From Strigamia acuminata (Eukaryota; Arthropoda; Chilopoda; Geophilomorpha; Linotaeniidae): a DNA stretch of 64,000 nt. The stretch covers positions 34,343,608-34,407,607 of the forward strand of contig OX442314.1 of NCBI GenBank assembly GCA_949358305.1, written 5' to 3'. Of this stretch, positions 21,987 through 31,377 are shown piece after piece. The notes under the pieces were generated by a model, which worked only from the letters and a program-made list of their open reading frames with translations, did no database searches and had not been told where the DNA came from. The position numbers and the translations under genes were made by a program. Position 1 is the first letter of the stretch. Each line of letters opens with the position of its first letter.

Positions 21987-22174
21987 GGTTGCCGGTGCGG
22001 CGCGCCTTCGTGGCGCCCCTGCAACGGGTAGCGGGATTCCCCATACCCCTAGACAACGACAATAAAGGCCAACCAACCAATATTGTGGGAATCTTGTTAT
22101 TATTACGTGATGTATGCGTCCCTACCCAGTGTGATTAGTCCCCTAGTTACATTGGCGAGACCATACCAGTCACA
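21987..22174 (+). repeat. 3' LTR of the large element, right piece
   Basis: Resumes the LTR after the Copia insertion (GGTTGCCGGTGCGG...), includes the AATAAA signal and ends GTCACA. The flank ATAA repeats that at 3758-3761. Confidence 0.93.
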
Positions 22175-22296
22175 ATAATTTCACTTTTTCTGCTATGCAC
22201 CACCCCTTTTTTAGTGATTTTCAGAAGCCAATTGTGGGCAGAGCAACCTCCCCCAAAATTTGTGTAGCCTGGTAGATTGCTTCATCACAACTGGAG

Positions 22297-22882
22297 TGTG
22301 ACTGCTTGGCCACCCAAAGGTGATCACACACAGGAAGAGAGAAGAGCGCTTGGTCTCGACTGAGACAGACTTGTGAAGTAAAGTCCTGAAGCCAGCAAAA
22401 GCAGTCGTGCCCTGTGCTGAGCACGGTAATGCTCAGTGGTGAGATGTTGGATCCACCACAGCCTCCATGGGCGGTTGCATAGACCGTACAAGTAAGTACG
22501 ACAATAGTATGTTCAACCGGCCTTGTCATTCATGGGGATCCCTCCCTATGAGTGACGGGTCAGTTTCGGGTGTGGCGTGCCTTCGCCGCACAGCCAACAC
22601 GTGGGTAGACGGGAGTCTCCAACCCCTAGACAACGGATTAAAGGCTAAAAAACCCAAAATCTGCAGCTCCTTGTCTGATTTATGTGACTATGCGTCCCAC
22701 CCAGGGCCGTTTCGACCTATGAAGCGAAGAGGCGGCCGCCAGGTGGCCATGCTGTGGTAAGTAACTTTACCAAGGCATGGCCACCTGGCGGCCGCCTCTA
22801 CGCCTCATAGGTCGAAACGGCCCTGGTCCCACCCATGGTAACCAGTCCCCAAGTTGCCCTGGTGAAGACCATACCAGTCACA
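22297..22882 (+). repeat. Diverged LTR of the same family, carrying a MITE
   Basis: Starts TGTGACTGCTTGGCCACC and ends CCAGTCACA, like the 597-bp LTR, with the same internal landmarks: CAGCCTCCATG, GTAAGTACGAC, GTGACGGGTC and ACCCCTAGACAAC. No target duplication was found. The same LTR-to-flank junction occurs at 31377, so it belongs to a duplicated block. Confidence 0.75.
22702..22825. mobile_element. 124-bp palindromic hAT-like MITE
   Basis: It starts CAGGGCCGTTTCGACC and ends in the reverse complement. It is flanked by the 8-bp duplication GTCCCACC (22694-22701 and 22826-22833). The arms of about 55 bp are nearly perfect complements around a short A/T-rich centre. An 8-bp duplication with CAGGG ends fits hAT; there is no coding capacity. 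It is absent from the related LTR at 31108-31377. Confidence 0.92.
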
Positions 22883-23971
22883 CATTTTTTCCTTAATTTT
22901 GAAAAAGTTAATCGAATTTTTCTTAATTTCAATTGTATTAATCGATTTTTTCTTGATGAGCGACACACGCTGACCACGCCTCTCAGTGCGTGAACACGAT
23001 TTATTAATTTATTACCTTTCCGCCAGATCTGTTATGGCAGCTTTTCAGTCAGGTTTCATAACAACTGGAAAAGTCAGTCAATTGAGTAGTTCTATCTTCT
23101 TTAATTAATTTTTAACAAAAATATTTTAGATGCTACTTTTGAATCACAATCATACCTAGTTCCAAAGAATTGCCCTATTTCAGTAACAAGGAGCCAATTG
23201 AAATGACGCACACATTAAGGTGTTCAGGACCTACCTGTCTAAATCAGTTTATAATTACAGTAAGAATATTATTATAAATTTTCTAGGCACAAATAGTATT
23301 TTGGCCGATGTAAAAGAGGGACTTCTCCAGAGTGGACTTTTACTAACCTCCACGGAAGTTGTGGGTCCCTTCTGTTCCGGCTCTAGCTGAACAGTAAGGG
23401 CCATCAACGGCACACACGCCTTTGGATGCCCTAATTGTTGGGGCCACAAGAAGCGACCAAGGAACACAGGTATGCGGTCCCATACATTGTGCGTGGGGTC
23501 AATAGACCGATACCCCGTTTTTTGGCCACCTGCGAGCCCTGCCAGCCCAAAGAGGCGATTTTCATCAACACCCGCTTAATGGGGCCGATAAACTTCCCTG
23601 ACGCGTCAGAACGAGTGGTCTAGTCGCGTGACGAGGTATACGTGCCCTGGCGGCTCATACATTGGCAGCAAGAAACATCCAGCTGAACATCCAACAACCG
23701 ACCTGTACCCGCCGTGGACGCACCCGACGAAGACACAGACGAACTAGAACCCGTCGCAGACGCTCATCAAGAGGAAGTAACAGCCTCGAAAAAGCTGAGA
23801 CTCAATCAGCTAATAAGAATCAAACGCAAAAAACCATGCTGTTTGTCGAATCTTTTGTAAAGTCACTACATCCCGATGATTTGGGAAGCTGCTCTGGGAA
23901 GCTGCTCGAGCAATCAAGAGTCACTACCAAATACCGCCCAATTGCCCTAAGGTCATTCCTCCTCGCAGAGT
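22883..23971 (+). repeat. Block A internal region with decayed coding remnants
   Basis: Aligns with 31378-32830. It has lost about 455 bp, including the two-exon gene of block B (gap near 23190). Conserved but stop-ridden coding is visible at 23435-23620 (RYAVPYIVRGVNRPIPR, then LATCEPCQPKEAIFINTRL) and at 23700-23810 (acidic, TDELEP). The protein family is not recognised. Confidence 0.6.
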
Positions 23972-24428
23972 AGTATGACCCAATATAGGGAAAGAAAGAG
24001 CTGAGTGGTGTGGGGAGTAGAGAGAAGAGCGCTGGGTCTCAACCGAGACAGGTGTACGCCGAGTAAGGTCCTGAAACCAGCAAGTACAGTCTTGGCCTGA
24101 GATGACTCTGCTCTTCTCCATCCACCACTGCGACGATGGATCCACTATACAGCCTCCATGAACGGTTGCATGGGCCGTACAGATGAATACGACAGAATGG
24201 TTATGTTTAACCGGCCTCGTCAACGTCATACATGAGGCTCGCTCCCTGTGTATGACAGGTCGGTTGCCGATCAACACGCTGGTAGATGAGAGTCTCCAAC
24301 CCCCAGATAACTGATTAAAGGCCAACAACCCAACAATCTGGAGTTCCTTGTCTTATTTATGCCAGTATGTGTCCCACCCCATGGTAACCAGTCTCCAGGG
24401 AGCCATGGCGAAAACCATACCAGTCACA
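23972..24428 (+). repeat. Second diverged LTR in block A
   Basis: Shares CAGCCTCCATG, CCGGCCTCGTC, GACAGGTCGGTTGCCG, CTGATTAAAGGCC and the end ATACCAGTCACA with the LTR family. Its first bases read TATGAC instead of TGTGAC. The splice donor is lost (GATGAATAC in place of GTAAGTAC). Confidence 0.65.
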
Positions 24429-25925
24429 CCGGAGCAAGTACCAATCCTAGTATGTGGCATGGGAAAAGCTGAAATTCATAGCTATCACCCAAACAATAAT
24501 GCAGAAATAACTAAGATTGTACAAAGACAACATTGTCCAGTCTAGGAGCAGACTTAATTCTGTAAGTTTTCTTCAGAATGCAGAGTGGCGAAGTTGATCA
24601 AGCTGCATTTGAGGATTGCTTTATAAAAATTGTAGTTACATATTTTAAGTACCTGGAAGATAGAAAAGTGAAAACCTTTTGAATCACATGTAAAAAGGTG
24701 AATTTGAATTTGATTCAAATAAACAGCATGGACAAATGGACACTACATTGGGCATACTGACTCAAATATGCAGATTTAAAAAGAAACTGATCAAATTATG
24801 TTAAACGCATTGTTGTGCTCTTGAATGCAAAAGGAGGAAGGATTTAATGTTGAATAATCGCCAAATAAGTTTACCTAGCGATAGCGACTCAAAAACTGTC
24901 CAATGCGACTCCTCGTTTAGAGAGTGGCACTACAATCTTCTTCCACACTATGTAAAAACTACTCTCGCCTCACTGAATCAAATGACTACCATGTTTTATT
25001 TCATTAATGCTACACTCATACTAGTGGAATGCAGGCCTTACAGTACTAATGTTTTGTCCTGATATAATATCTGATAAATGCTACACTCCTACGGGTGGAA
25101 TGCAGGCTTACAGGTATCAAATAATTTGGGGTTGCAACATGTTTACATGAAAACTTCAAAAAATAATGAAAAGTTGAGAATTAAAATTAGATATGAAGGA
25201 ATGAAAAAAGAAAACAACATTGTATATCCAGTACACTCATTGAAGAAGCTGGGACAGGGTTTTTCTCTCTCCAACATCACGGAACAAGGAAGTGACGACA
25301 AATATTCATTAACGTGGAGGCTCGCATTTCATGGGTGAAAAACCGCTACTGGAAAAACAAGTGCATAGAATACTGGCAACGGACAAAATAAAATAAAAAT
25401 TAATTTACAACAAGAATAAAACATATAATATAAAATAATTTCAAAAGAAAAACGCACTTTTGAACTACCAAACCAAACTGATCGATTAAAGAGAAATTAT
25501 AAATGAGAAGTAAGAGATTTTAAACGATAAATGTGGCCAACAGAAAAAAGAAATTACTCGTGGAAAATCCATTATTCGTCAACATGGCGGCAAACAACGA
25601 CAAAATGCGCCGCCATATTGCCTCGTTCGTTTCGGAGTTAAAAAAACAACTTCGTTAGTTAAACAAAAATAAATTCGATTTCAAAAGACTCAAGAGTGCT
25701 AAATTCCACCATTAAAACAAAACGAATCGAATATTAGATTCCCAACACGGAATACACAATCGGCAGCATGAGAGAGACGAAACAACGACCACCTTCCACA
25801 TCTTTTTCCTAGCAGGTTTGGCGCCAATGTACGCATGCGCAAGCACGAATTAACCTCTCGCACCCACTCTACTAGATGACGCAACAGCTTGGAGTTTGAG
25901 AGTGCAGTATATTACGACGAATATC
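24429..25925 (+). repeat. Repeat block shared with 33274-33715 and 37868-38760
   Basis: 24429-24850 matches 33274-33715 and 24940-25925 matches 37868-38760, so one longer ancestral repeat is partly kept at each place. It includes AATGCTACACTCAT...GGAATGCAGG units near 25005-25120. Two minus-strand-like frames at its end are not supported. No gene was recognised. Confidence 0.65.
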
Positions 25926-26015
25926 ATCTTCCTACCGTAGTCTAGAAACCAACCACATTTGTACACAAAATAATAGAAAAAAATAATAAAATAATAAAGA
26001 AAAATAAAAAATAAA

Positions 26016-26074
26016 AAATAAAATAATAGAACTTTGAGACACTGCCAGTATCTCAAAGTTCTATTATTTTATTT
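26016..26074. other. Perfect 24-bp inverted repeat, 11-base loop
   Basis: Arms 26016-26039 and 26051-26074 are exact complements containing AATAGAACTTTGAGA and its complement. The left arm abuts an A-rich run (25975-26020). It lies about 100 bases upstream of the SR-gene TATA box. Confidence 0.9.
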
Positions 26075-26176
26075 GATCGTACTGGGCACTAGAGAAATCG
26101 GAAACGTGGGAAACGAATGCGGAACGTAATCAATGGAACGGGAACCACGTTTACGAAACGTTCTACTAAAATTTGG

Positions 26177-26187
26177 ATATATATATA
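26177..26187 (+). promoter_or_regulatory. TATA box of the SR-type gene
   Basis: GGATATATATATAGC lies about 60 bases before the ATG at 26243, a fitting distance for a short 5' UTR. Confidence 0.6.
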
Positions 26188-26242
26188 GCAAAACGAAAAG
26201 ACAACTGTTATTCACATTTATTTCACGCAATAAGGTTATCAA

Positions 26243-27073
26243 ATGGGCACCCGCGTTTACATTGGTGGTTTAGACTGCGACACCCGCGATCGAGACGTGA
26301 AAAAATTCTTTCGAGATTTTGGTGAAATCCGGGAAGTCATCCTGAAAAGGGGATTTGGATTCGTCGAGTTCGCCGACCGTCGAGACGCAGACGACGCGGT
26401 TGCCGAATTAAGAGGCGCGAAGTTAAACGGCCGACGAGTGACGGTCGAATTGGCTCGAGCGATTCCGCGCGGTCGCTCGACGCGCGGGACGGACAACAGA
26501 GGCGGTCCGAGATACGGGTCTTCCACTAGGACGGAGCACCGAGTGATCGTGCAGAACCTGTCGAGCAAAGTCAGCTGGCAAGACCTTAAAGATTTCATGA
26601 GGCAATGTGGGGAAGTGACGTATGGAGATGCGCACAGTAAATACCGCAATGAAGGCGTTGTGGATTTTGCGACCAGAGCGGATATGAAAAATGCCATTAG
26701 GAAGTTAGACGATTCGGAATTGAAAGGACGCAGAGTGAGATTGCTCGAAGAGAAGGCGAGGAGAAGCCGAAGTCGGTCGCCCATTAGGAAATCACGCAGA
26801 TCTCCCAGTAGTTCACGAAGCAGATCTTCCAGTAGTTCAATAAGCAGATCTTCCAGTAGTTCAAGCAGCAGATCGCCCAGTAGTTCAAGCAGTAGTTCAA
26901 GCAGTAAATCGCGCAGCAGTTCGCGCAATAAATCTCGTAAATTTCGTAGAGATCTCCCAGGAAATAGATCTGCCAGTAGATCTCCCAGTAAATCTCGCAA
27001 ATTTGCCAGTAAATCACGCAGTAGATCTGCCAGTAAATCGCGCAGTAAATCTCGCAGCAGATCTGCTCAGTGA
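26243..27073 (+). CDS. SR-family splicing factor, SRSF4/5/6 (B52-like), intronless
   Basis: 276 aa nuclear pre-mRNA splicing regulator by family. RRM1 is at about 4-72 (RVYIGGLD as RNP2, RGFGFVEFA as RNP1). A Gly/Arg linker follows, then an RRM2 (about 98-168) of the SR pseudo-RRM type, with SWQDLKDFMR in place of the hallmark SWQDLKDYMR-like helix. From about 170 an RS domain of about 100 residues is rich in SR, SSS and KSR repeats, encoded by short degenerate DNA repeats (AGTAGTTCAAGCAG). It is uninterrupted by introns, unlike most animal SRSF genes, suggesting a retrocopy that has its own TATA box and AATAAA. No disabling change is seen. Which SRSF paralogue it comes from is uncertain. Confidence 0.92.
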   Translation: MGTRVYIGGLDCDTRDRDVKKFFRDFGEIREVILKRGFGFVEFADRRDADDAVAELRGAKLNGRRVTVELARAIPRGRSTRGTDNRGGPRYGSSTRTEHRVIVQNLSSKVSWQDLKDFMRQCGEVTYGDAHSKYRNEGVVDFATRADMKNAIRKLDDSELKGRRVRLLEEKARRSRSRSPIRKSRRSPSSSRSRSSSSSISRSSSSSSSRSPSSSSSSSSSKSRSSSRNKSRKFRRDLPGNRSASRSPSKSRKFASKSRSRSASKSRSKSRSRSAQ

Positions 27074-27187
27074 TTCCTGCAGAGCTTGCAGTGGTGACCA
27101 GTACTTAATCGGTATATGGTTTTTCTGTAGTTGTTAGTAGTCGTTTAATTTCAGTTCAGTAATCTTCTTTTATTCCACTTTTCGTAC

Positions 27188-27193
27188 AATAAA
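27188..27193 (+). terminator. Polyadenylation signal of the SR-type gene
   Basis: AATAAA about 115 bases after the stop. Confidence 0.65.
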
Positions 27194-27629
27194 GATAATT
27201 AAAGTCCTTGCTATTTTATCTTGCATTTTTACCATACTTGAAAGTTTTTTTTTTTACCAATATCAATGTACATTTACTGGAAGAATGGAAAGTCCGAGGA
27301 AGAAACCAATGTCGCCACCGACGTCCGAAATAAAAGACGACAACGAATAAGAGAAATACTCCGTGTCGGTTTTGATGATTATAGTGATTTACATGCTGGC
27401 GTCGCGTGGTCTGTCCGTAAGTGGTCGACAAGTGATATGTGGTCACCGAACACGGTTTCTTACAATCCACGTTGCAATATTTTCTTTTTCATTTCCTCCA
27501 CGTTAATTACACTCGATGCAGTTTGAATAATGACGATTTTTGTGCGAGAGTCGTCCATTTCAATTGGTTTAAATTGAGTTAAAGTGCAAGTTAGTTTGGA
27601 TCTGTAGTGTAGTGCAAATGAGGTTGCAA

Positions 27630-27722
27630 AACTAAAACAAATAATTTATGTAAAAAATAATTTCCTTAGATTATTTACCAAAAACATTGCAGAAATTAAA
27701 TTAAACCTCACAATTCAGTCCC
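27630..27722 (+). repeat. Direct repeat, copy 1 of 2 (about 93 bp)
   Basis: Closely matches 28446-28540 (AAAACTAAAACAAAT... to CCTCACAATTCAGT). The 720 bases between show no gene. The pair could be termini of a decayed element. Confidence 0.8.
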
Positions 27723-28445
27723 ACTTTTTTTTTTTTTTTTTATCTTAAACCATTAAGATATAGGACGTCTGGTATCTCTTGCAATAACGTAATAAAATAA
27801 ATGATGTTGCACGACCAGATGGTGGACAATATAGGCCTTAGTCAGGCGTAAACACAGACGTCTGGAAGCAACGTTGTCGTCTGGTTTGACTAATGAGCAC
27901 TGATTAAATCGAGCATAAGATTGCATACATTACAATAGGCGATGTAAACATAGTAATTTCGTTGTTTTAACGCGAGCAGCTAGTTTTAATGTCTTTGTTA
28001 TAATTCGATTTTTTTATTTGTATCTGTAACTTGAGCCTTGTGAATTGTGATATTGTTGGTCAACTTAGGCAAATATCTAGGGCGCCAGCTGAGTGGCGGC
28101 TCTGCTGAAACTTAACTGGTTTTGGCTCTTTTACATTTCAACATGAATTTACAGCTTAAAAATGAATGCCGCTTATCTCCTTCTGTAATCTAAGTGAAGT
28201 GTTAACTTTATCTCTTTTCAAACGTTAAAAATTAATAATTCAACTGCTAATAGGATACAACTTTGAATAACTTTAAACAACTGCACTGACTACAAGATTT
28301 TTATGGGAAAAAATACAATTTTAATGCAGGATGAGTAGCTAAGCTGGCCTCCATTCAAAATTAAAGCTGTTAGCTGTCAATTCAAGCATGGGTATTGTTT
28401 GACTTATTTTATGGTTTTAAAGAATTACAAAAAAGCCCAAAAATT
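27723..28445. other. Interval between the direct repeats
   Basis: No gene, RNA or element was recognised; it is A/T-rich with a T run at 27727-27741. Confidence 0.4.
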
Positions 28446-28540
28446 CGGGAAAACTAAAACAAATCATTCATGCAAAGAATAATTTCCTTAGATTCTTTAC
28501 CAAAAAATTGCAAAAATTAAATTAAACCTCACAATTCAGT
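28446..28540 (+). repeat. Direct repeat, copy 2 of 2
   Basis: Partner of 27630-27722, lying just before a decayed transposase at 28641. Confidence 0.8.
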
Positions 28541-28640
28541 TGAATACTTGTTTGCATAATGCAAATGAGTTCAACTAAAGTTTGAGGTTTAGTTAACACA
28601 AAACACATGCTAAGAAATAATGAATGCATCCGCTTGAAAT

Positions 28641-29340
28641 GAGTTAGTGGATATGCTGCTAATTTATGGCTTGGAACATTGCAATGGAAGAGCTGCAAGT
28701 CGCAACTATTCTGAAAGGTTTCCAAACAGGAGAGCACCATCAGCCATCACATACAATGTTTGCATGCCTTCAGCGCCATCTGTGAGAAACAGGATCCCTC
28801 TACATCCATCGCGAATAGTTCATGCGAATAGTTCGTGCACCAGACTTGGAAGAGGAGGAGCTGCGCAGAGTTGAACAGGACCCAACACTCAGCACACAAA
28901 GCCTTGAAAATTAACTTAATGTTGATCACGTGGCTGTGTGGCAAATCTTGCATTGTATCCTTTCCATCTTCAGAAGGTGCAGCCTTTCACACCTAATGAC
29001 CATGAACCACGTTATGAATACTGCCAATGGTTTCTGCAGCAGTCTGATATTGACCCCGAGTTTGCTAACGGTGTTCTTTTCACTGATGTAGCTTGTTTCA
29101 CCCGTAAAACTCTGCTAAACACCCACAACAGAGCCATGCCTGGAGTAATGACAACCCTCATGCCACCCATTTACGTGGATACCAGCAGAAGTTTTCAGTA
29201 AATGAATGGGATGGAATTGTAAGCAATAACCTGATACGGTCCTACATCCTTCCCCCACGTAGTGCTACTTATCTCATCTTTCTGCAAAATACTTTGCCAG
29301 ACCTTTTGGAAGATGTTCCGCTGAACAAAATGTATAGTAT
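28641..29340 (+). pseudogene. Decayed DDE transposase with DUF4817-type N-terminus
   Basis: Conserved pieces appear in order across shifting frames. The N-terminal helix-turn-helix type is VDMLLIYGLEHCNG ... SERFPNRRAPS. LQRHL, a stop and ETGSL follow, then VRAPDLEEEELRRVEQDPT. A second helix-turn-helix is NVDHVAVWQILH. The DDE start is FLQQSDIDPEFANGVLFTDV, where family members have FTDE. The last piece is LPPRSATYLIFLQNTLPD. At least four frameshifts or stops are present and the last catalytic region is absent. This arrangement is common for Tc1/mariner-like transposases of arthropods. It is non-functional. Confidence 0.85.
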
Positions 29341-29947
29341 GTTGGGATTATTGTATTGACCATTGCTCCAATAGGGACACTGGTCATCAGAATCCCTCCA
29401 ATCCCTGAATACAGGAACTGGATACACAGGACATAGCTCTCTTCACGTAGAGAACAGGAACTGGATGTGGATACCCAAGGCACATTTAGGATTGAGTCCT
29501 TGGTGCAAGGGGTGGCATAATCCTGGTTTAATGCCTTTGGTCAAGTTTTACTAATTTCCTTGGAAATTAGCTATTCTTGCTTATTTTATATACAAATCAA
29601 CATTTATATCCTAATCATTGTTATTTCTTTAAATAGAAATATATAATTATATTTTATTCTAATCCATCAAATTGAATTTAGCGCTATTTATAAGCATCGC
29701 CATCTTTTGACAAAATTCTTTATTTAATTAATCAGAGTGCATGACCGTCACAATCTGTGTATACAAACAGAAATAATCTTGTGTAAAATTATTTCATATT
29801 CACTAACAAGTGACCAACATGCAGTCGCAGTCGAATATTCCGTATGTGCAGCTGCTGCAACCACAACCGCCAGTGCAATCGCATAACCGCAACTGCTACC
29901 ACCATCACATCCAATCGTTCTGCAACTGATTTAGTTGCCTTGGGGAA
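29341..29947. other. No recognised feature
   Basis: A/T-rich sequence; short frames only, none supported. Confidence 0.4.
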
Positions 29948-30110
29948 GCGGGCCAAATTGCAGGGAAAGTGGGCCAAATTGCGAAAGGACACGGGCCAAA
30001 CGGGCCAAATTGAGGAAACGGGCCAAACGGGCCAAATTGGGGAAATGTGCCAAATTTGGGAAAGAAGCCAAACGGGCCAAATTGGGGAAACAGGCCAAAT
30101 TATCAGGACA
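29948..30110 (+). repeat. GGGCCAAATTG tandem minisatellite
   Basis: About ten degenerate copies of GGGCCAAA(T/C) separated by GGGGAAAC-like spacers. Frames through it (29844-30314 plus; 29789-30208 minus) are low-complexity by-products. Confidence 0.85.
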
Positions 30111-30310
30111 AAAATAACAATTGGGGTAAAATTAATAATTGGTGCCCTAATAATAATCGGAACAATAATTATTATCGAGCCAAAAAAACTTTTCGGGGGC
30201 AAAAGCAATCCTTATAGTCGACAGGCACCGGCAGTCGCACCGTCAGTCGCATCTGCAAACCCACTTGCAATTGCAATCGCACCGACAGTCGAACAACAAC
30301 TTTTAATATT

Positions 30311-31044
30311 GTAATATTTTCACTTTTTGATAGACACATGGTGGCTTAAGACATCCATTTATTGTCATTGCCAATAAATATCCAATGGTGTTATTAAGTT
30401 GTGATTTTATAAATCAATTAATCCAAAAACGATGTCATGGAATTTTATAGTGACTATCGAAGGTGATTTGCCATATTGCGACGCTTGGCTCAACGCATTC
30501 AAGTTAATATTATTTATTATTTAATGTGTTATTTTAAGATTAATATTATAAAATGTGATATTGTAAAGTGATAATGTAAAGGAATATTCTCACAATTGAA
30601 TCATGAACAATGAACAATGGAATTGCCTAAAAGTGACAGCAAGCTGCTGCAACAGGGATCAGCTGTGCGTAGAATCCTATACAAGAAGGATCAAGGCTTT
30701 TGGAATGCTGAGCCTCTGTTCTTCAGAGCTATACTAAGTGTAGTGCCAGTGAATCGTGCTAACATTTAAGAAAGACAGAAACGACCCAGAGGTACTTTCG
30801 ACTAGAAAGCATAAGACATGAGTCCAGCAACTGAACAGTAATTATTGAATGGTCAGCAGGCTGTGTTAAGTGTTTCATTTATTTTCCATTTTACTGTAAA
30901 TATTGTCACTTTACTCTACAATTTATTATTAATGTTTTTAAAAAACTCTTATTTTTTGAATAGATAGGAAGAAATCCCCGTGATTCACCTGTGTAGCTCA
31001 GTTTTGGGGTGTACATCACAATACATTCCACAAGCAATCCTAGA
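30311..31044. other. No recognised gene; flank repeat
   Basis: 30890-31044 matches 33960-34090 (GAATAGATAGGAAGAA, CACCTGTGTAGCTCA, TTTTGGGGTGTACATCAC), so the sequence before block B recurs after it. Confidence 0.55.
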
Positions 31045-31377
31045 TCGCAGGTCGCCGCTCGTCATCGCGGGACCTGAAGTCGCAGCTCGTTGCGGGACCT
31101 ACCGGACAGGTAAGTACGACAATAGTATCGTTAATTGACCGGCCATGTCATTCATAGGGATCCTTCCCTGTGAGTGAACGGTCGGTTGCGGGTGTGGCGT
31201 GCCTTCGCGACACAGTCAACCCGTGGGTAGACGGGAGTTTCCAACCCCTAGACAACGGATTAAAAGCTAACAAACCCAAAATCTGCAGTTCACTGTCTGA
31301 TTTGTGATTTGTGTGACTGCATCCCACCCATGGTAACCAGTCCCCAAGTTGCCCTGGTGAAGACCATATCAGTCACA
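31045..31377 (+). repeat. 5'-truncated LTR of the family in block B
   Basis: From GACAG|GTAAGTACGAC (about 31106) to ATCAGTCACA it follows the LTR at 22297-22882 without the MITE. The left 60 bases are instead two units of the GTCGCCGCTCGTCATCG repeat also present at 34825-34946. Confidence 0.75.

Larger units (their letters stand above)
3762..22174 (+). mobile_element. Large non-autonomous LTR retrotransposon (with nested Copia)
   Basis: Both ends carry the same 597-bp LTR (TGTGAC ... GTCACA) and the flanks share ATAA (3758-3761 and 22175-22178), so this is one insertion. A tRNA primer site follows the 5' LTR and a purine tract (14705-14718) precedes the 3' LTR. The internal part is 4359-14718, about 10.4 kb, large for the class. 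It holds a T-rich leader, a Gypsy-like but damaged gag-pol and a long spliced 3' ORF. Only about two base differences were seen between the LTRs (cGAGAAG/tGAGAAG and AGTCa/AGTCg), so insertion was recent. With protease and integrase defective, movement in trans is inferred. Confidence 0.88.

Noticed and set aside
22297-24428. Block A considered as a simple complete LTR element with matched LTRs
   Set aside because: The two LTRs differ in length and detail, no primer site follows the first and no target duplication was found.
26257-27000. Long minus-strand frame rich in Leu and Asp opposite the SR-type gene
   Set aside because: It is the complement of the serine/arginine repeats and two RRMs; the plus-strand protein is well conserved.
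29844-30314. 156-codon frame through the GGGCCAAA repeats
   Set aside because: Low-complexity repeat translation; no start context or homologue, and the minus strand is equally open.
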